Origin: Lysobacterales bacterium | Lineage (GTDB): Bacteria > Pseudomonadota > Gammaproteobacteria > Xanthomonadales > SZUA-5 | Direction of reading: 5' to 3' | Assembly: GCA_022844135.1 (NCBI GenBank) | Contig: JALHMG010000003.1 | Span: 1-64,000, forward strand | DNA: 64,000 bases | In this document: positions 1 through 9,387 of the stretch, in pieces | How the letters are laid out: every line of letters begins with the position of its first letter | How positions within the stretch are numbered: position 1 is the first letter of the stretch | The notes under the pieces: generated by a model | The model's input: only the letters and a program-made list of their open reading frames with translations | Databases searched by the model: none | What the model was told of the DNA's origin: nothing | Translations under genes and position numbers: made by a program

Positions 1-631
1 CAAAGAAAAAGCTTGACGATGCTATGGAGGAGGATGCGAAATTGAAGCAAGCCGCGTGAACCGGCGCGGTCTCACAAAAACCGGTTGGGCGGGTCCAAGG
101 GAATTGGGAGGCAAGACACATTGAATGGCGAAAGCTGGGTTAACGACACGCAGCAGAAGCGGCGCGGCGACGAACAACAACGGCGGAAGCCATTTCAATA
201 CCACACGGCCAAATGCTTTTACAATCTCGATACACATTTCGAGCGAGCGTGTTGCGGAACGTGTGGCTGGATTCGGAACGCGGAACGGCGAGTCAAATCG
301 GCTCATCGGATGTTGGGACTGACCCAATCTTGCTCCTTGTGCGACTTTAAGCTTGGCGATTCGCATGATTTCGTCGGTCAGCCCGCAGCAGAACGAGACG
401 CAAGGAGCGTTGTTTCGCCCTTTCAGGGCTCTTCCTTGAAAAACCGCCTAACCCAGGGCTTTCGCCCCGGGCTATCGCATCGCGCCCCGTTGGGGCGCCT
501 TGTTTCGCGGCCCGGGCGTCGCGGCTCGGGCGCATCCACTGATCACCTGTGCAAACTTAAAGTGTTGTTTTTGATTTGCAAGGGTGTCGCGTACAGCGGC
601 GCGGCTGTCGGCGGCGATCGTGTAGCCGTGG
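1..631. other. Intergenic region, no convincing gene
   Basis: Several overlapping frames are open here on both strands, but none has a recognisable domain, a good ribosome binding site or consistent codon use. One minus-strand frame (22-366) encodes a hydrophobic stretch but nothing identifiable. The right part contains the three-hairpin repeat at 417-498, described separately. The kinase gene ends at 632 on the minus strand, so this region is its 3' flank. Confidence 0.5.
417..498. repeat. Three consecutive GC-rich hairpins (REP-like)
   Basis: Three stem-loops follow each other. The first pairs 417-420 with 426-429 (GCCC/GGGC). The second pairs 452-459 with 464-471 (CCCAGGGC/GCCCCGGG, one mismatch, TTTC loop). 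The third pairs 482-488 with 492-498 (GCGCCCC/GGGGCGC, GTT loop). From memory, this alternation of clustered GC-rich hairpins resembles dispersed repeats seen in many environmental bacterial genomes; that link is not verified. No transposase or RAYT gene is nearby. Confidence 0.6.
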
Positions 632-3600
632 TCAATCGGTACCGGCAATCCCCAACACCAACGGCGCGCCGCGCAGGGCGCGCAGGCGTAACGTCGTGGT
701 GCCGGGAGGTTGGTCGAGCCGGACGTGATAGACGAAAAGTTGCGGGCTGCCGCCGCCGCGTTCGCGGGACTCGGCGGTGCGCACGATGAGGGCTACGTCC
801 GCGCGCGGCAGATGGGCGCGTTCGGGATCGTGGATTGCGCCGTCCCAGGAGGGCGGCACGGACACATCGCGGCTGGCGAGTGTACGACCTGCCGCATCCA
901 AAAAATCGGCGGCAAACGCGGGATCGCCGATCAGTTGATTGCCCAGGAAGAAGTGCACACGTCCACCCGTTGGTGCATCTACCTGCGCTTCGGCGGGAAA
1001 AACCGCCGCGCCGAGTGCAGTGCCCGCAGGCGCCAGCTGCAGAGCCGGGCCGAGATCGACGTCGACACCGCGCAGGCGCATGCGACCGCGCGGCCAACCT
1101 GCGCTATCGGTGATGCCGAGGCCGCGACTGCTGCCCTGAAATCGTTGCCCCGCGGCGACGTTGAATGGCACCGGCGGCTGGGTGATCGCGGCGACCGGGA
1201 GAGGCGGCGGCGGGCCCGAATCGCGCGCCGTGCGATCAGCAGCGACTGGACCGGCATCGCGTGAGGGCAATGCATCGTGCGCTTCGGCGCGCAACGCAAC
1301 AAGATCGCGGCGATCCGGCTGAAGTGAAATCTGGTGTCTGGTGCCGTAATGGCTCACAGCAATCAGTGCGTTATCTGCGAATGCCAGCTCGGCGATAACA
1401 TCGTTGCGCGCCAGCGGCAGCGCTTGCGGCGCCAGCAAAGGCGACAAGGTGTCTAGCGCATAGAGGTGGATGGCCGCCCGGGTGGCAAAGGCGGCCAGGC
1501 GGCCATCGGCGGAAACCGCTGCGGCTTCGTTCCAATCGCTGCCGAACTCGATCAGCTCAGAACGCGAATCGCCCTCGTACACGGCGACGCGCGCGCCTGT
1601 ACCCAGCCAGCGTTCCCCCAGTTCGAAGACGCGATCATGCGCGTTCGGCGTGGCGATCCGTCGCAGCAATTGGGGCGGCGTGCCCAAACGCCATTGCTCC
1701 AGAGTGCCTGGTTGCAAACGGCTGACGGCGGCCGTGGCGATCAACACACGGTCCCCGGTTATCGCCAGATCAGCAATACGCAGCGCCGTGTTTTCGATGA
1801 CCATCGCCCCGAGAGGTCGACCATCCATACCGAAAGCGAACAAGCGCGGACCTTGCCAAAATGCCCAGCGATCGGCGCCGAAACGAACGCCATCGACCAG
1901 GCCGCTGCTTGAGACGGGCTCGGATCGCCATTCGCCGTGAGTCAAGTCGAGGATGCGCCAGGTCATCGTCAACTCGCCCTCGTCTTCGATCCACGCGACC
2001 AGCGCCAGCTCTGACGTCGGATGGACAACCAGCGTTTGTGCGCTGCTCGGTAACTCCAGAGTACGTCGCTCGCCGCTGCGCTCGATGTAAAGCGCGCGGC
2101 CCGCCGCCATGAGGACAGCGCCGCCGGCGGAGCGCTCGATGCGATTCGGCGGCGCCGGCAGCGACCAGTCGCCGCTGGCGAGCGACACGACGTTGCCCGC
2201 AACGGGTAAGTCTGCGGCTGGTCGCTCGGTTTCGCCTGGGAGCCAGGGCGCAAGCGTCAGCTCTGGCTGCGGCAGCCGCGTGAGCAGAATATCGCCCTCG
2301 CTGCCGTAGCTGGCCAGCAAGCCGCTCGGCGCATGCAGCGCAACTGCGTTCATGCCGATGAGCGCGCCGCGATGACGCAGCATCGCCAGCGGTTCGGAGG
2401 GCTCATCGCCTTTCGCGGCGAATGGCCAGACCGCGACACGGCCGTCGTTGCCGATCAGCCACCCGCCCAACGGGTCGACAATGACCGAGTTCATCCGATC
2501 GCCGCCCGAGGCCAAGGCGCGCGTCAGCCAACGGCCGCTGCTGATCGACAGCAATCGCACGCTGCCGCGGCTGCCGCTGACGCCGAGCAGATCGTCGGCG
2601 AAGCCAAAGTCGTTGACGGCATCGTCGGCGCTCAGAAGCGTTGTCTTCTGCGTCCTGAGATCGACCAGGAGCACATCGCCCGCCGTTCCCCCAATGGCCA
2701 GCCAGGCGCCGTCGTTGCTCGGCAACCACGCACCAATTTCGCCGCCACTGGGTAGCTCGATGCGTGCCAACGTGGCGGCTGTTTCGGCGTCGATCAGGAC
2801 GACGCGCTTGAAGCCCTGCTCGGCGCAAGCCGCCAGACCGCGCGTCGTCAGATGGCAGTAGCGCGAAGCGACATCGAATTCGACACCATCCGGCGACCAG
2901 GGATCGACGCGCCAGCGCTGCCAGCCGCTCGCGGTTTTCAGTAATGCGTGACGACCGTCGGCGGCAAAGCTTTGCGCCAGCGCGGTCACGGGTGGTGTGG
3001 CGAGCGAGCCATCCGCCAGAGTGACGCGTTGCATCGCGCTGACATCCGGACGTGCGACGCCCGAGCTGCCACTGGAGTACAGCACGGCATACGCGCCATC
3101 GGGCGTGGCCTGCATGCGTCCAGCGAAGCTGTTGCCCCAGGCGGTGGGCGGAAACGGCGGCGTAATCCGCCAGCGCTGGGCGCCATCGAGCGCCAGCGCA
3201 GCCAGTTCGCCATTGCGCAAGCTGGCCAGCAGCAGCTGACCATCCTCGGCGATGGCGATTGAGCGCCCTTCGCCGCCGCCGTCGAGGCGAGCGATCTGCC
3301 TGGGGCTGCGCGCGAGCAGCGCGCCCAGACGCAAGCGGTCCAGTTCCGCATCGTTGCGGCTGCCGCTGCGCTCCGCGTCGGCGATGTTGGCCACAAGCGC
3401 AGGTACGGCCGCCAGCGCATCGCCGCGCGCCTGCGCCTCGATCGCACTTTGCCGGCGCGCATCGAACAGTGTCGCTTGCGCGGCCGCGCGGTGATTTTCC
3501 GCTTGTCGCCATAACGTCACTGATAGCGCAAGACCCGCGAACAGCGTGCATGCCAATCCACCCGTCAACAGCGCTGCTCGCGGCTCGCGGCGCGCCCATA

Positions 3601-4540
3601 GCATGACGCGCTCCGGCCAGCCGGGCCTGCGTACGCTGACCGGGCGACCATCGATATAGCGCTGCAAGTCGTCCGCCAACTCGCGCGCACTGGCGTAGCG
3701 TTCATTCGGTTTTTTGGCCAGACAATGGCGACAGATCGCATCCAGATCGGAGGGCACCGATGGATCGCGCATTCGCGGCGGATCGAGCGGATGATCGAGC
3801 AACCTGCGCAGCGTTTCCGCGTTGTTCTGCCCAACGAAAGGCGGCTCGCCGGTGAGCATCTCGAACAAGATCGCGCCCAGGCCCCAGACATCGGTGCGAA
3901 TCGACAAGCGTGCGTTGCGCCCGGCTTGCTCGGGCGCCATGTAGGCCGGCGTACCGGCCGCCATCACCCGGCCTTCGGCGGCCTCTGATATCCGATGGGC
4001 GAGGCCGAAGTCGCCCACCTGAGGCGCGCCGCGCTCGTCGATCAACACATTTCCCGGCTTGAGATCGAGGTGCAGAATGCCCACCTGATGCGCGTATTCG
4101 ACGGCCTCGGCGACCGTGCGCATCAGCCGCGCCACCTCGAGCATCGGGCGCTTCTCGCTTCGCAACCACTGCCCAAGCGTGGGGCCCCTCACCAGCCCCA
4201 TCGAGAAGAAGTGCAAGTTCTCATGCGTACCAATTTCGAACACCGGCACGATGTTCGGGTGCTGCAGCCGACCAGCGTGGCGCGCTTCGCTGCGAAAGCG
4301 TGCCAGCATGTCGTCGACCGCGAACGGATCGTAGGCCAGGATCTTCAGCGCCACCTCGCGATCGAGGCTGATCTGCCGTGCGCGATAAACCACGCCCATG
4401 CCGCCGCCGCCAATGCGTTCGAGCAATTCGTAATCCGCGAAGCGCCGATCGCGTGGATCGTCGAGGTCCAGATTCAGCGCGCGAAACGGCTGCTCCTCGC
4501 GATCGAGCGCTTGCGTCGAATCGGCCAGCCGACCGGTCAA
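632..4540 (-). CDS. Membrane Ser/Thr protein kinase with C-terminal beta-propeller
   Basis: Protein of 1302 aa. An N-terminal bacterial (Hanks-type) kinase domain spans about residues 37-300: glycine loop GGGGMG, VALK lysine 66, HLDLKPGN with catalytic Asp159, DFG 177-179 and GTPAYMAPEQ in the activation segment. The residue before the catalytic Asp is Leu, so this is a non-RD kinase. One transmembrane helix follows at about 325-345. About 800 residues of WD40/PQQ-like repeats (DG, WR and SADG motifs) come next, then a C-terminal region of unknown fold. It probably senses a ligand outside the membrane and phosphorylates cytoplasmic targets. Its ATG overlaps the stop of the upstream propeller gene (ATGA), so translation is probably coupled. 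Substrate unknown. Confidence 0.9.
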   Translation of the reverse strand: MTGRLADSTQALDREEQPFRALNLDLDDPRDRRFADYELLERIGGGGMGVVYRARQISLDREVALKILAYDPFAVDDMLARFRSEARHAGRLQHPNIVPVFEIGTHENLHFFSMGLVRGPTLGQWLRSEKRPMLEVARLMRTVAEAVEYAHQVGILHLDLKPGNVLIDERGAPQVGDFGLAHRISEAAEGRVMAAGTPAYMAPEQAGRNARLSIRTDVWGLGAILFEMLTGEPPFVGQNNAETLRRLLDHPLDPPRMRDPSVPSDLDAICRHCLAKKPNERYASARELADDLQRYIDGRPVSVRRPGWPERVMLWARREPRAALLTGGLACTLFAGLALSVTLWRQAENHRAAAQATLFDARRQSAIEAQARGDALAAVPALVANIADAERSGSRNDAELDRLRLGALLARSPRQIARLDGGGEGRSIAIAEDGQLLLASLRNGELAALALDGAQRWRITPPFPPTAWGNSFAGRMQATPDGAYAVLYSSGSSGVARPDVSAMQRVTLADGSLATPPVTALAQSFAADGRHALLKTASGWQRWRVDPWSPDGVEFDVASRYCHLTTRGLAACAEQGFKRVVLIDAETAATLARIELPSGGEIGAWLPSNDGAWLAIGGTAGDVLLVDLRTQKTTLLSADDAVNDFGFADDLLGVSGSRGSVRLLSISSGRWLTRALASGGDRMNSVIVDPLGGWLIGNDGRVAVWPFAAKGDEPSEPLAMLRHRGALIGMNAVALHAPSGLLASYGSEGDILLTRLPQPELTLAPWLPGETERPAADLPVAGNVVSLASGDWSLPAPPNRIERSAGGAVLMAAGRALYIERSGERRTLELPSSAQTLVVHPTSELALVAWIEDEGELTMTWRILDLTHGEWRSEPVSSSGLVDGVRFGADRWAFWQGPRLFAFGMDGRPLGAMVIENTALRIADLAITGDRVLIATAAVSRLQPGTLEQWRLGTPPQLLRRIATPNAHDRVFELGERWLGTGARVAVYEGDSRSELIEFGSDWNEAAAVSADGRLAAFATRAAIHLYALDTLSPLLAPQALPLARNDVIAELAFADNALIAVSHYGTRHQISLQPDRRDLVALRAEAHDALPSRDAGPVAADRTARDSGPPPPLPVAAITQPPVPFNVAAGQRFQGSSRGLGITDSAGWPRGRMRLRGVDVDLGPALQLAPAGTALGAAVFPAEAQVDAPTGGRVHFFLGNQLIGDPAFAADFLDAAGRTLASRDVSVPPSWDGAIHDPERAHLPRADVALIVRTAESRERGGGSPQLFVYHVRLDQPPGTTTLRLRALRGAPLVLGIAGTD

Positions 4541-5730
4541 GCGGCCGGCCCTTGGAACAGGTACACGTTGCTATCGTCGCTTCCTGCAGCAACGTAAGCC
4601 GCATTGGCGGCGATCGCGATCGGCCAGCACATCTCGCTGGTCGCGTAGGTCCACAATTGCAGATTGAACAGCGGTTGCCAGAGCGTGAAATCGCCGCTGC
4701 TGGAATGGCCATCGGCGGCACCCAGATAGGTGCCGGAGGCGTCCATCGACAAGCCATTCGGCGACTGCATTGTCGTGCTCTGCCAATACAGCGCGCCAGC
4801 GTTGTACTTATTGGCATACAAAGCAACCACACCACCGCCCGACGAGACGTTACCAGCCACGCCGATCATCGATCCGTCTGCGCTGCAGGTCACGCCATAA
4901 ATGGTTCTCGCGCCGCCTGGAATCGCCGCCGACCAAGCGGGCGCAGGGTCGCTCAGAAAATCGGCGATGCGCAACGCGTAAAGATTGCCATCGTTCGCGC
5001 CGACGTAAGCGTAGCTACCATCGCTGGCCAGCGCGCCAGCGTGCACGTACGCCGAGTTCGGCACTTGCCAGCTCTGCTGCTGGGTGATGACTCCACCCGA
5101 TTGCACGAAGACGATCACCTCGCCGTAGTAGCTGACAATCAGCCCTGTGCTACCCGCCGCATCGATCAGCGCGACCAGCACCTGATCGTCGGTATTGGTC
5201 AAGGGAATGGCCACCGGCGACGCAAACGATCCGCCGGGCGCGCGCACGAACAAATAGCCCTGATCGGCGCCTCCGACCAGCACCGTGCCGTTGGCGTTCA
5301 AGCGCACCATGTTGCCGCGCTTGGGTGGGTTGTACATCAAAAGTTCGCTTTGCGAAGCGATGTCGTACGCAGCGAAGAAACCATCGTAGGTGGGATCGCC
5401 TTTGTACCAGCCGCCGCTCGCGACCGTTTCGCCGTCGGCACTCAGGTCCACCCAATAAACGCCTTGCCAACCGTTGAAGGTTTTCGTCAACAACGCGTTG
5501 CCAGCGTTATCCCAAACATAGGTGCCGAACACACCGTATTGGCTTTGCTCCGCCGCCGCCGTGCTGCTGATCCGCCGCAGCGTTGCCAGCTCCGCCGTTT
5601 TTGCGCTGCTGCTGTAATCGTGGAAGAAGGTGCCGGCAGCGATCCGCGAACCGTCGGCCAATATCGCCACCGAGTTGATGAAGTAGCCAGCGTGTGGCGT
5701 TTTGGTCCAGAGCGTAGTTGGCGCAGTCAT
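4537..5730 (-). CDS. WD40/PQQ-like beta-propeller protein
   Basis: Protein of 397 aa made almost entirely of repeats with SADGETVASGG, NANGTVLVGG, ASDGSYAYVGANDGNLYALR and similar blades, as expected for a 7- or 8-bladed propeller of WD40 or quinoprotein type. No signal peptide is evident (N-terminus MTAPTTLWTKTPHAG), so it is probably cytoplasmic. An AGGAG Shine-Dalgarno lies 8 nt before the ATG. The last 4 nt overlap the kinase start, so this protein and the kinase-propeller protein are probably partners. Enzymatic activity cannot be inferred; a regulatory or scaffold role is a guess from context. Confidence 0.8.
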   Translation of the reverse strand: MTAPTTLWTKTPHAGYFINSVAILADGSRIAAGTFFHDYSSSAKTAELATLRRISSTAAAEQSQYGVFGTYVWDNAGNALLTKTFNGWQGVYWVDLSADGETVASGGWYKGDPTYDGFFAAYDIASQSELLMYNPPKRGNMVRLNANGTVLVGGADQGYLFVRAPGGSFASPVAIPLTNTDDQVLVALIDAAGSTGLIVSYYGEVIVFVQSGGVITQQQSWQVPNSAYVHAGALASDGSYAYVGANDGNLYALRIADFLSDPAPAWSAAIPGGARTIYGVTCSADGSMIGVAGNVSSGGGVVALYANKYNAGALYWQSTTMQSPNGLSMDASGTYLGAADGHSSSGDFTLWQPLFNLQLWTYATSEMCWPIAIAANAAYVAAGSDDSNVYLFQGPAA

Positions 5731-5797
5731 CGGTCGGGCTCCTGATGGGTTGAACAGTGCTAGTGGGTTGCCGATACGCAGATGGTCCGCAGCCGCG

Positions 5798-6613
5798 CTA
5801 CTCAGACTGTCGGAAGCGCTTCGCTTGCCGCCCGACCAGCTTCAGTGCCAGCGCCTCCGGCAGCAGCTTCGTCAGCGCCGCCACGAAACGATTGAAGCGG
5901 CCATTGACCAGGATCGCAGCGCCATTTTCGCTCGCCCCGTAAGCTTGCTCGGCAACCTCGTTCGCGGTCATCCACATAAAGCGCGGCATCGTCGAGACTT
6001 TGCTGCGCATGCCGTTAACGTCGTGGAACTCGCTGAAGGTGAACCCAGGGCACAGCGCCAACACATGCACGCCGCGGTGCTTCACCTCTTGCGACAGCGA
6101 CTGCGAAAAGCGGATCAGATAGCTCTTGGTCGCGCCGTACAGCGTGTGCCCGGCGGTGCTGGGGACTAAACCCGCCAGCGAGGCGACATTGATCACGCGC
6201 CCGAATCCGCGCTCGACCATGCCCGGCAACAAATGGTGCGTCAGTTCCGTCGGCGCCCACAACAGCACACGCAAGAAATCCGCATGCGTGCGCCAGTTGA
6301 CCGACTGGAACGTACCCGGTACGCCGTAGCCGGCGTTGTTGATCACGCCATCGACCAGGAGGCCGCGTTCGCGAAGTTCATCGACGATGCGGCTCGGCGC
6401 CAGCGGATCGGCAAGATCGCTGACGACGATGGCGCTAGCGGTACCATGCGCGGACTTAAGTTCGGCAGCGAGCGTTTCCAGCCGCTCGGCGCGCCGCGCG
6501 ATGAGCACCAGATCCCAGCCATTCTTGGCCCAGGTTCGCGCACAGGCCTCGCCGATACCTGCGGAGGCGCCAGTGATCAGCATGCGACGTTTGGACACGG
6601 CGATTCCGTTCAT
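5798..6613 (-). CDS. Short-chain dehydrogenase/reductase (SDR)
   Basis: Protein of 271 aa, the usual length for a classical SDR. The NAD(P)-binding motif TGASAGIG is at about residues 14-21, NNAG at about 91, the catalytic Ser in VINVASLAG, and YGATK supplies the Tyr/Lys pair. The C-terminal region (GFTFSEFHD, then AEQAYGA) resembles the DltE/YqjQ-like group that acts on keto or hydroxy groups of lipids or sugars, but the substrate cannot be named. It lies 67 nt upstream of the propeller gene on the same strand and may share its transcript. Confidence 0.9.
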   Translation of the reverse strand: MNGIAVSKRRMLITGASAGIGEACARTWAKNGWDLVLIARRAERLETLAAELKSAHGTASAIVVSDLADPLAPSRIVDELRERGLLVDGVINNAGYGVPGTFQSVNWRTHADFLRVLLWAPTELTHHLLPGMVERGFGRVINVASLAGLVPSTAGHTLYGATKSYLIRFSQSLSQEVKHRGVHVLALCPGFTFSEFHDVNGMRSKVSTMPRFMWMTANEVAEQAYGASENGAAILVNGRFNRFVAALTKLLPEALALKLVGRQAKRFRQSE

Positions 6614-6691
6614 CGAAGAGTCCGCGAAGTTTACGTTGCTCGGGTACAGATTGAGAGACGAATCCGGACTTACTGGCGTCAGGATTGCATT

Positions 6692-7276
6692 TCATTTCGA
6701 TCCCCAACTGACACCGAACAGAAAGTCGACGCGATTGCTGTCGACTGGGCCCACCGACGGCAGGTACTGCACCTGCATAGTGAGATCGAAGCGCTCGAAC
6801 GGATACTGTGTGCCGAAGGCCAAATAGGCACTATCGTCATCGGACGAGCGGCGCAGGACGTCGCGCAGAAACGTCGAAACGCCGCCGCCCAACTCCTCGA
6901 CGGTGATGACGCGAAAAGTATCGATCTCAACAACCCCGTTTGTATAGGCCCAACCGGCGCGCGCAAAGGGTTGCCAGCGCCCTTCCCACACAGGCTCGTA
7001 GCGCAAGCCAAGCGCCGCGTAACGCTCAATTCGATACGTCAGCTTGGAGTCCAATCCAAAGTCGTCGGGATCCACCGTCCTGGGCGAGGTGCGTGCATGG
7101 CCCACGGCAATTTCAACGCCGACCCGGGGATGCAACGGCCATGTCAGCGCAACCAGCGACGCGGCACCCGAGCCTGCGCTTTGTTCGGCGAAACCTAGGG
7201 CTGCGTCGAAGCGCATTCCCTCCGCATGCGCAGCGCTTGCGCCAGCCAATACGATTGCCAATATCGGTGTCTTCAT
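6692..7276 (-). CDS. Outer-membrane beta-barrel protein, small porin/OmpA-like
   Basis: Protein of 194 aa with a signal peptide (MKTPILAIVLAGASAAHA, cleavage after AHA). The mature part is made of alternating beta strands such as YAALGLRYEP, WQPFARAGWAY and RFDLTMQVQYLP, and ends in NRVDFLFGVSW, an aromatic C-terminal strand typical of 8-stranded barrels. A role in the outer membrane is well supported. The cargo or function is unknown. It sits 78 nt upstream of the SDR gene on the same strand. Confidence 0.8.
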   Translation of the reverse strand: MKTPILAIVLAGASAAHAEGMRFDAALGFAEQSAGSGAASLVALTWPLHPRVGVEIAVGHARTSPRTVDPDDFGLDSKLTYRIERYAALGLRYEPVWEGRWQPFARAGWAYTNGVVEIDTFRVITVEELGGGVSTFLRDVLRRSSDDDSAYLAFGTQYPFERFDLTMQVQYLPSVGPVDSNRVDFLFGVSWGSK

Positions 7277-7449
7277 TCTTGGTTACCCGGTCATACGCGC
7301 CGATCGCGCGCCCTGCAATGACTCGGAACCAAAGCGATAGTTCAATGCTAAATATCTGATGTATAAGGAAACTTCTTTGCATTTCTGAGGTCGCTGGACA
7401 AACGAATACTGCGGCCCCTACATGACGCGGAAGAACCCGGCAAAAGGGC

Positions 7450-8544
7450 CTACCCAACAAAACGACGAAGCTCAGTGCGCCGGATGAGCAACTCGTAGCT
7501 CAGGTAAGAAAGCAGCAGCGTCGCAAACACGGCGATGGCAAATTTGAGTGACCAATGCCATGACAAATCCATCAACAAGTACTGAGCAAGGAACAGCAGC
7601 GGCAGGTGCAATAGGTAAGTCCAATAGGATCCGCCGGCCAGATAGCGCATCACTCGCGACTGGGCATTCAACCACCGCCGCCCGGCGACCCAGCAGGCGA
7701 GCGTCATCAGCACACTGATATAGGCGCCGAGAATGGCCAGAGACCATGGCGCGCGAGGGTTGGACGGATCGATCGTTGCGTGCCGCAGGAGCGCAAACCA
7801 AAGCCCATAAAGAAGCACGCCGATCGATGCCAGCCAGATCGGCGAGAGCGCGTCGATCCATCCGCGGCGTCGATACACGGCAGTGCCGAAGGCGAAAAAA
7901 GAACCGAAGAAGGCGAACGCCCAGAACTGCGGCAAAAAGCTCTCGGGCGCCGGGTGCGGCGCGACGACGGATGCGAGCGCTGGCGACAGCAGCATGGGTG
8001 CTACGCAGATCCACCAGCGCGGTAACCGCTCCGGCAGTCGCCACACAGTCTCGGGCAGGAGCGAGCGCATCGCCCACAGCAAAACGTAGAACCACAACAG
8101 ATAGTACAAAAACCACAAATGGCTGGTACTGGGCGGCAGCTGCGGTGGATTGGCCTGCAACGAGAACTGCGCCACCCACTGCAGTACGGGCGATGGATGC
8201 TGCACGTTGGCTGCGGCCCACTGCGTGCTCCAGCTCAAGCTCATTACGATCGGCACCAGCAACACCGCGAAGGGGATCAAGATTCGCCGCGCACGATTTC
8301 GCATCAATCCCAACATGCCGCGCCGTTCGATGAGTTCTGCAGCAAAGTAGCCGGCGATCATGAAAAACAGCGGCATGCGAAACAGGTGCAAGAACCAGGC
8401 GAATATGTCGACGAGCTGCGATTGCGAGCGATCCGCCGGCGGCCAGTACGGATGGATCAATGGACTGTACGCCAACGCCGCGTGGAACAAGACGCCAGCC
8501 AGCATGGCTAGCGCGCGCAGGTTGTCGAGGTAATGGAGTCGCAT
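7450..8544 (-). CDS. Acyltransferase family 3 membrane protein
   Basis: Protein of 364 aa from the chosen start (MRLHYLDNLRALAMLAGVLFH), which matches the conserved N-terminus of acyltransferase-3/OpgC-type proteins. The longer frame adds 30 low-complexity residues encoded by repeat DNA. Ten or so hydrophobic helices follow, with RMPLFFMIAGYF and SHLWFLYYLLWFYVL typical of the family. Such proteins transfer acetyl, succinyl or other acyl groups to extracytoplasmic glycans or lipids. The N-terminal His-containing first helix (VLFHAALAYS) is the expected catalytic region. The acceptor is unknown. The gene is flanked by divergent and repeat DNA, so it is probably monocistronic. Confidence 0.88.
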   Translation of the reverse strand: MRLHYLDNLRALAMLAGVLFHAALAYSPLIHPYWPPADRSQSQLVDIFAWFLHLFRMPLFFMIAGYFAAELIERRGMLGLMRNRARRILIPFAVLLVPIVMSLSWSTQWAAANVQHPSPVLQWVAQFSLQANPPQLPPSTSHLWFLYYLLWFYVLLWAMRSLLPETVWRLPERLPRWWICVAPMLLSPALASVVAPHPAPESFLPQFWAFAFFGSFFAFGTAVYRRRGWIDALSPIWLASIGVLLYGLWFALLRHATIDPSNPRAPWSLAILGAYISVLMTLACWVAGRRWLNAQSRVMRYLAGGSYWTYLLHLPLLFLAQYLLMDLSWHWSLKFAIAVFATLLLSYLSYELLIRRTELRRFVG

Positions 8545-8568
8545 GGGTTTCGGTTGCAGTCGTTGAGC

Positions 8569-8702
8569 GGGGAACGGGGCACGGGGGACGTGGAACGGGG
8601 ACGGAGAGGGGAGTGAGGTATGGAAACGACACACTTGCGAGCGCTGATGACGATTCGCAGCTTGTCAGATGCCCGTGCCGCGTCCCGCGTGCCCCGTTCC
8701 CC
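8569..8702. repeat. Inverted G/C repeat (GGGGAACGG type)
   Basis: The stretch 8569-8583 (GGGGAACGGGGCACG) is perfectly inverted at 8688-8702, and further GGGGAC/GGAACGGGG units lie between. This simple palindromic repeat fills the space between the acyltransferase start and the ABC permease end. Repeats of this style are, from memory, common between genes in Xanthomonadaceae. It could act as a transcription barrier for the ABC operon. Confidence 0.65.
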
Positions 8703-8706
8703 GTTC

Positions 8707-9387
8707 TCAATAGAACGCCGTCTTCCGGCAATGCGCCCAGCCCGTCAGGCACAACAGAGCCACGCTCAAGACCAATTGCGCGGCCAGGATCGCGATGACC
8801 GGGGCGTTGAAGATGATGTCTGGCCCGCGCGCGATCGCGCTGATCGATTCGATCTGACCGAGACCCATGATGAAGGGGTTGATCATCACCATGCTGCTGA
8901 TCATCGCGAAGATGTTCCAGCCCTCCGATTCGACCGCCATCGCCACGCTCAGCGATACGCAGAACGCCGCCAGGATGTGACCGAACAGCAGCATCGAATA
9001 AACGACCAGACCATCGGGCAATGGCGTGAACAGAATCACCGCGATCGTCCCGACCGCCAGGACCAGGAAAGGCACGGCAAATGTGATCAGGTTGCCTGCG
9101 AGTTTCGACAGGTAAAAGTCCAAGGGCGAGATCGGCAGGCTCATTACAAACGCGAGCGTTTGGTCGCGTCGCTCATTGACCAACGACGTCGAGATCGAGA
9201 AACACGATGCGGCTACGAGCACGATGATGAGGAGCAACGAGCCCAGGTAAAATGCCCAGGGCTTGGCGAGGCCAAGCAAGCACAAGGCGAAGGCGCCGGC
9301 CAACACATGCGCGGCAAGTTGCTTTTGAAACAACAGCCAGTCTTTCGCAATCAAGCGCTTGATGACAGGAATATTGAGCGAATTCAT
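8707..9387 (-). CDS. ABC transporter permease
   Basis: Protein of 226 aa starting at MNSLNIPVIKRLIAKDWLLF. The ATG is the one overlapping the ATPase stop (ATGA, 9384-9387); longer starts would run inside the ATPase gene. Six hydrophobic segments fit a small ABC-2 type permease. The sequence NERRDQTLAFVMSLPISPLDF between helices 2 and 3 is the coupling region typical of ABC-2 exporters of the YtrF/NatB-like group. With the ATPase and GntR regulator it forms a three-gene operon. The substrate is unknown; such YtrA-linked exporters often respond to cell-wall stress or antibiotics. Confidence 0.88.
   Translation of the reverse strand: MNSLNIPVIKRLIAKDWLLFQKQLAAHVLAGAFALCLLGLAKPWAFYLGSLLLIIVLVAASCFSISTSLVNERRDQTLAFVMSLPISPLDFYLSKLAGNLITFAVPFLVLAVGTIAVILFTPLPDGLVVYSMLLFGHILAAFCVSLSVAMAVESEGWNIFAMISSMVMINPFIMGLGQIESISAIARGPDIIFNAPVIAILAAQLVLSVALLCLTGWAHCRKTAFY

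Noticed and set aside
85-789. 234-codon open frame on the plus strand
   Set aside because: It translates through the hairpin repeat and into the antisense of the kinase gene; composition is repeat-like and no start signal is present.
4378-5745. 455-codon open frame on the plus strand
   Set aside because: Antisense to the propeller gene, which has clear repeat structure and a Shine-Dalgarno.
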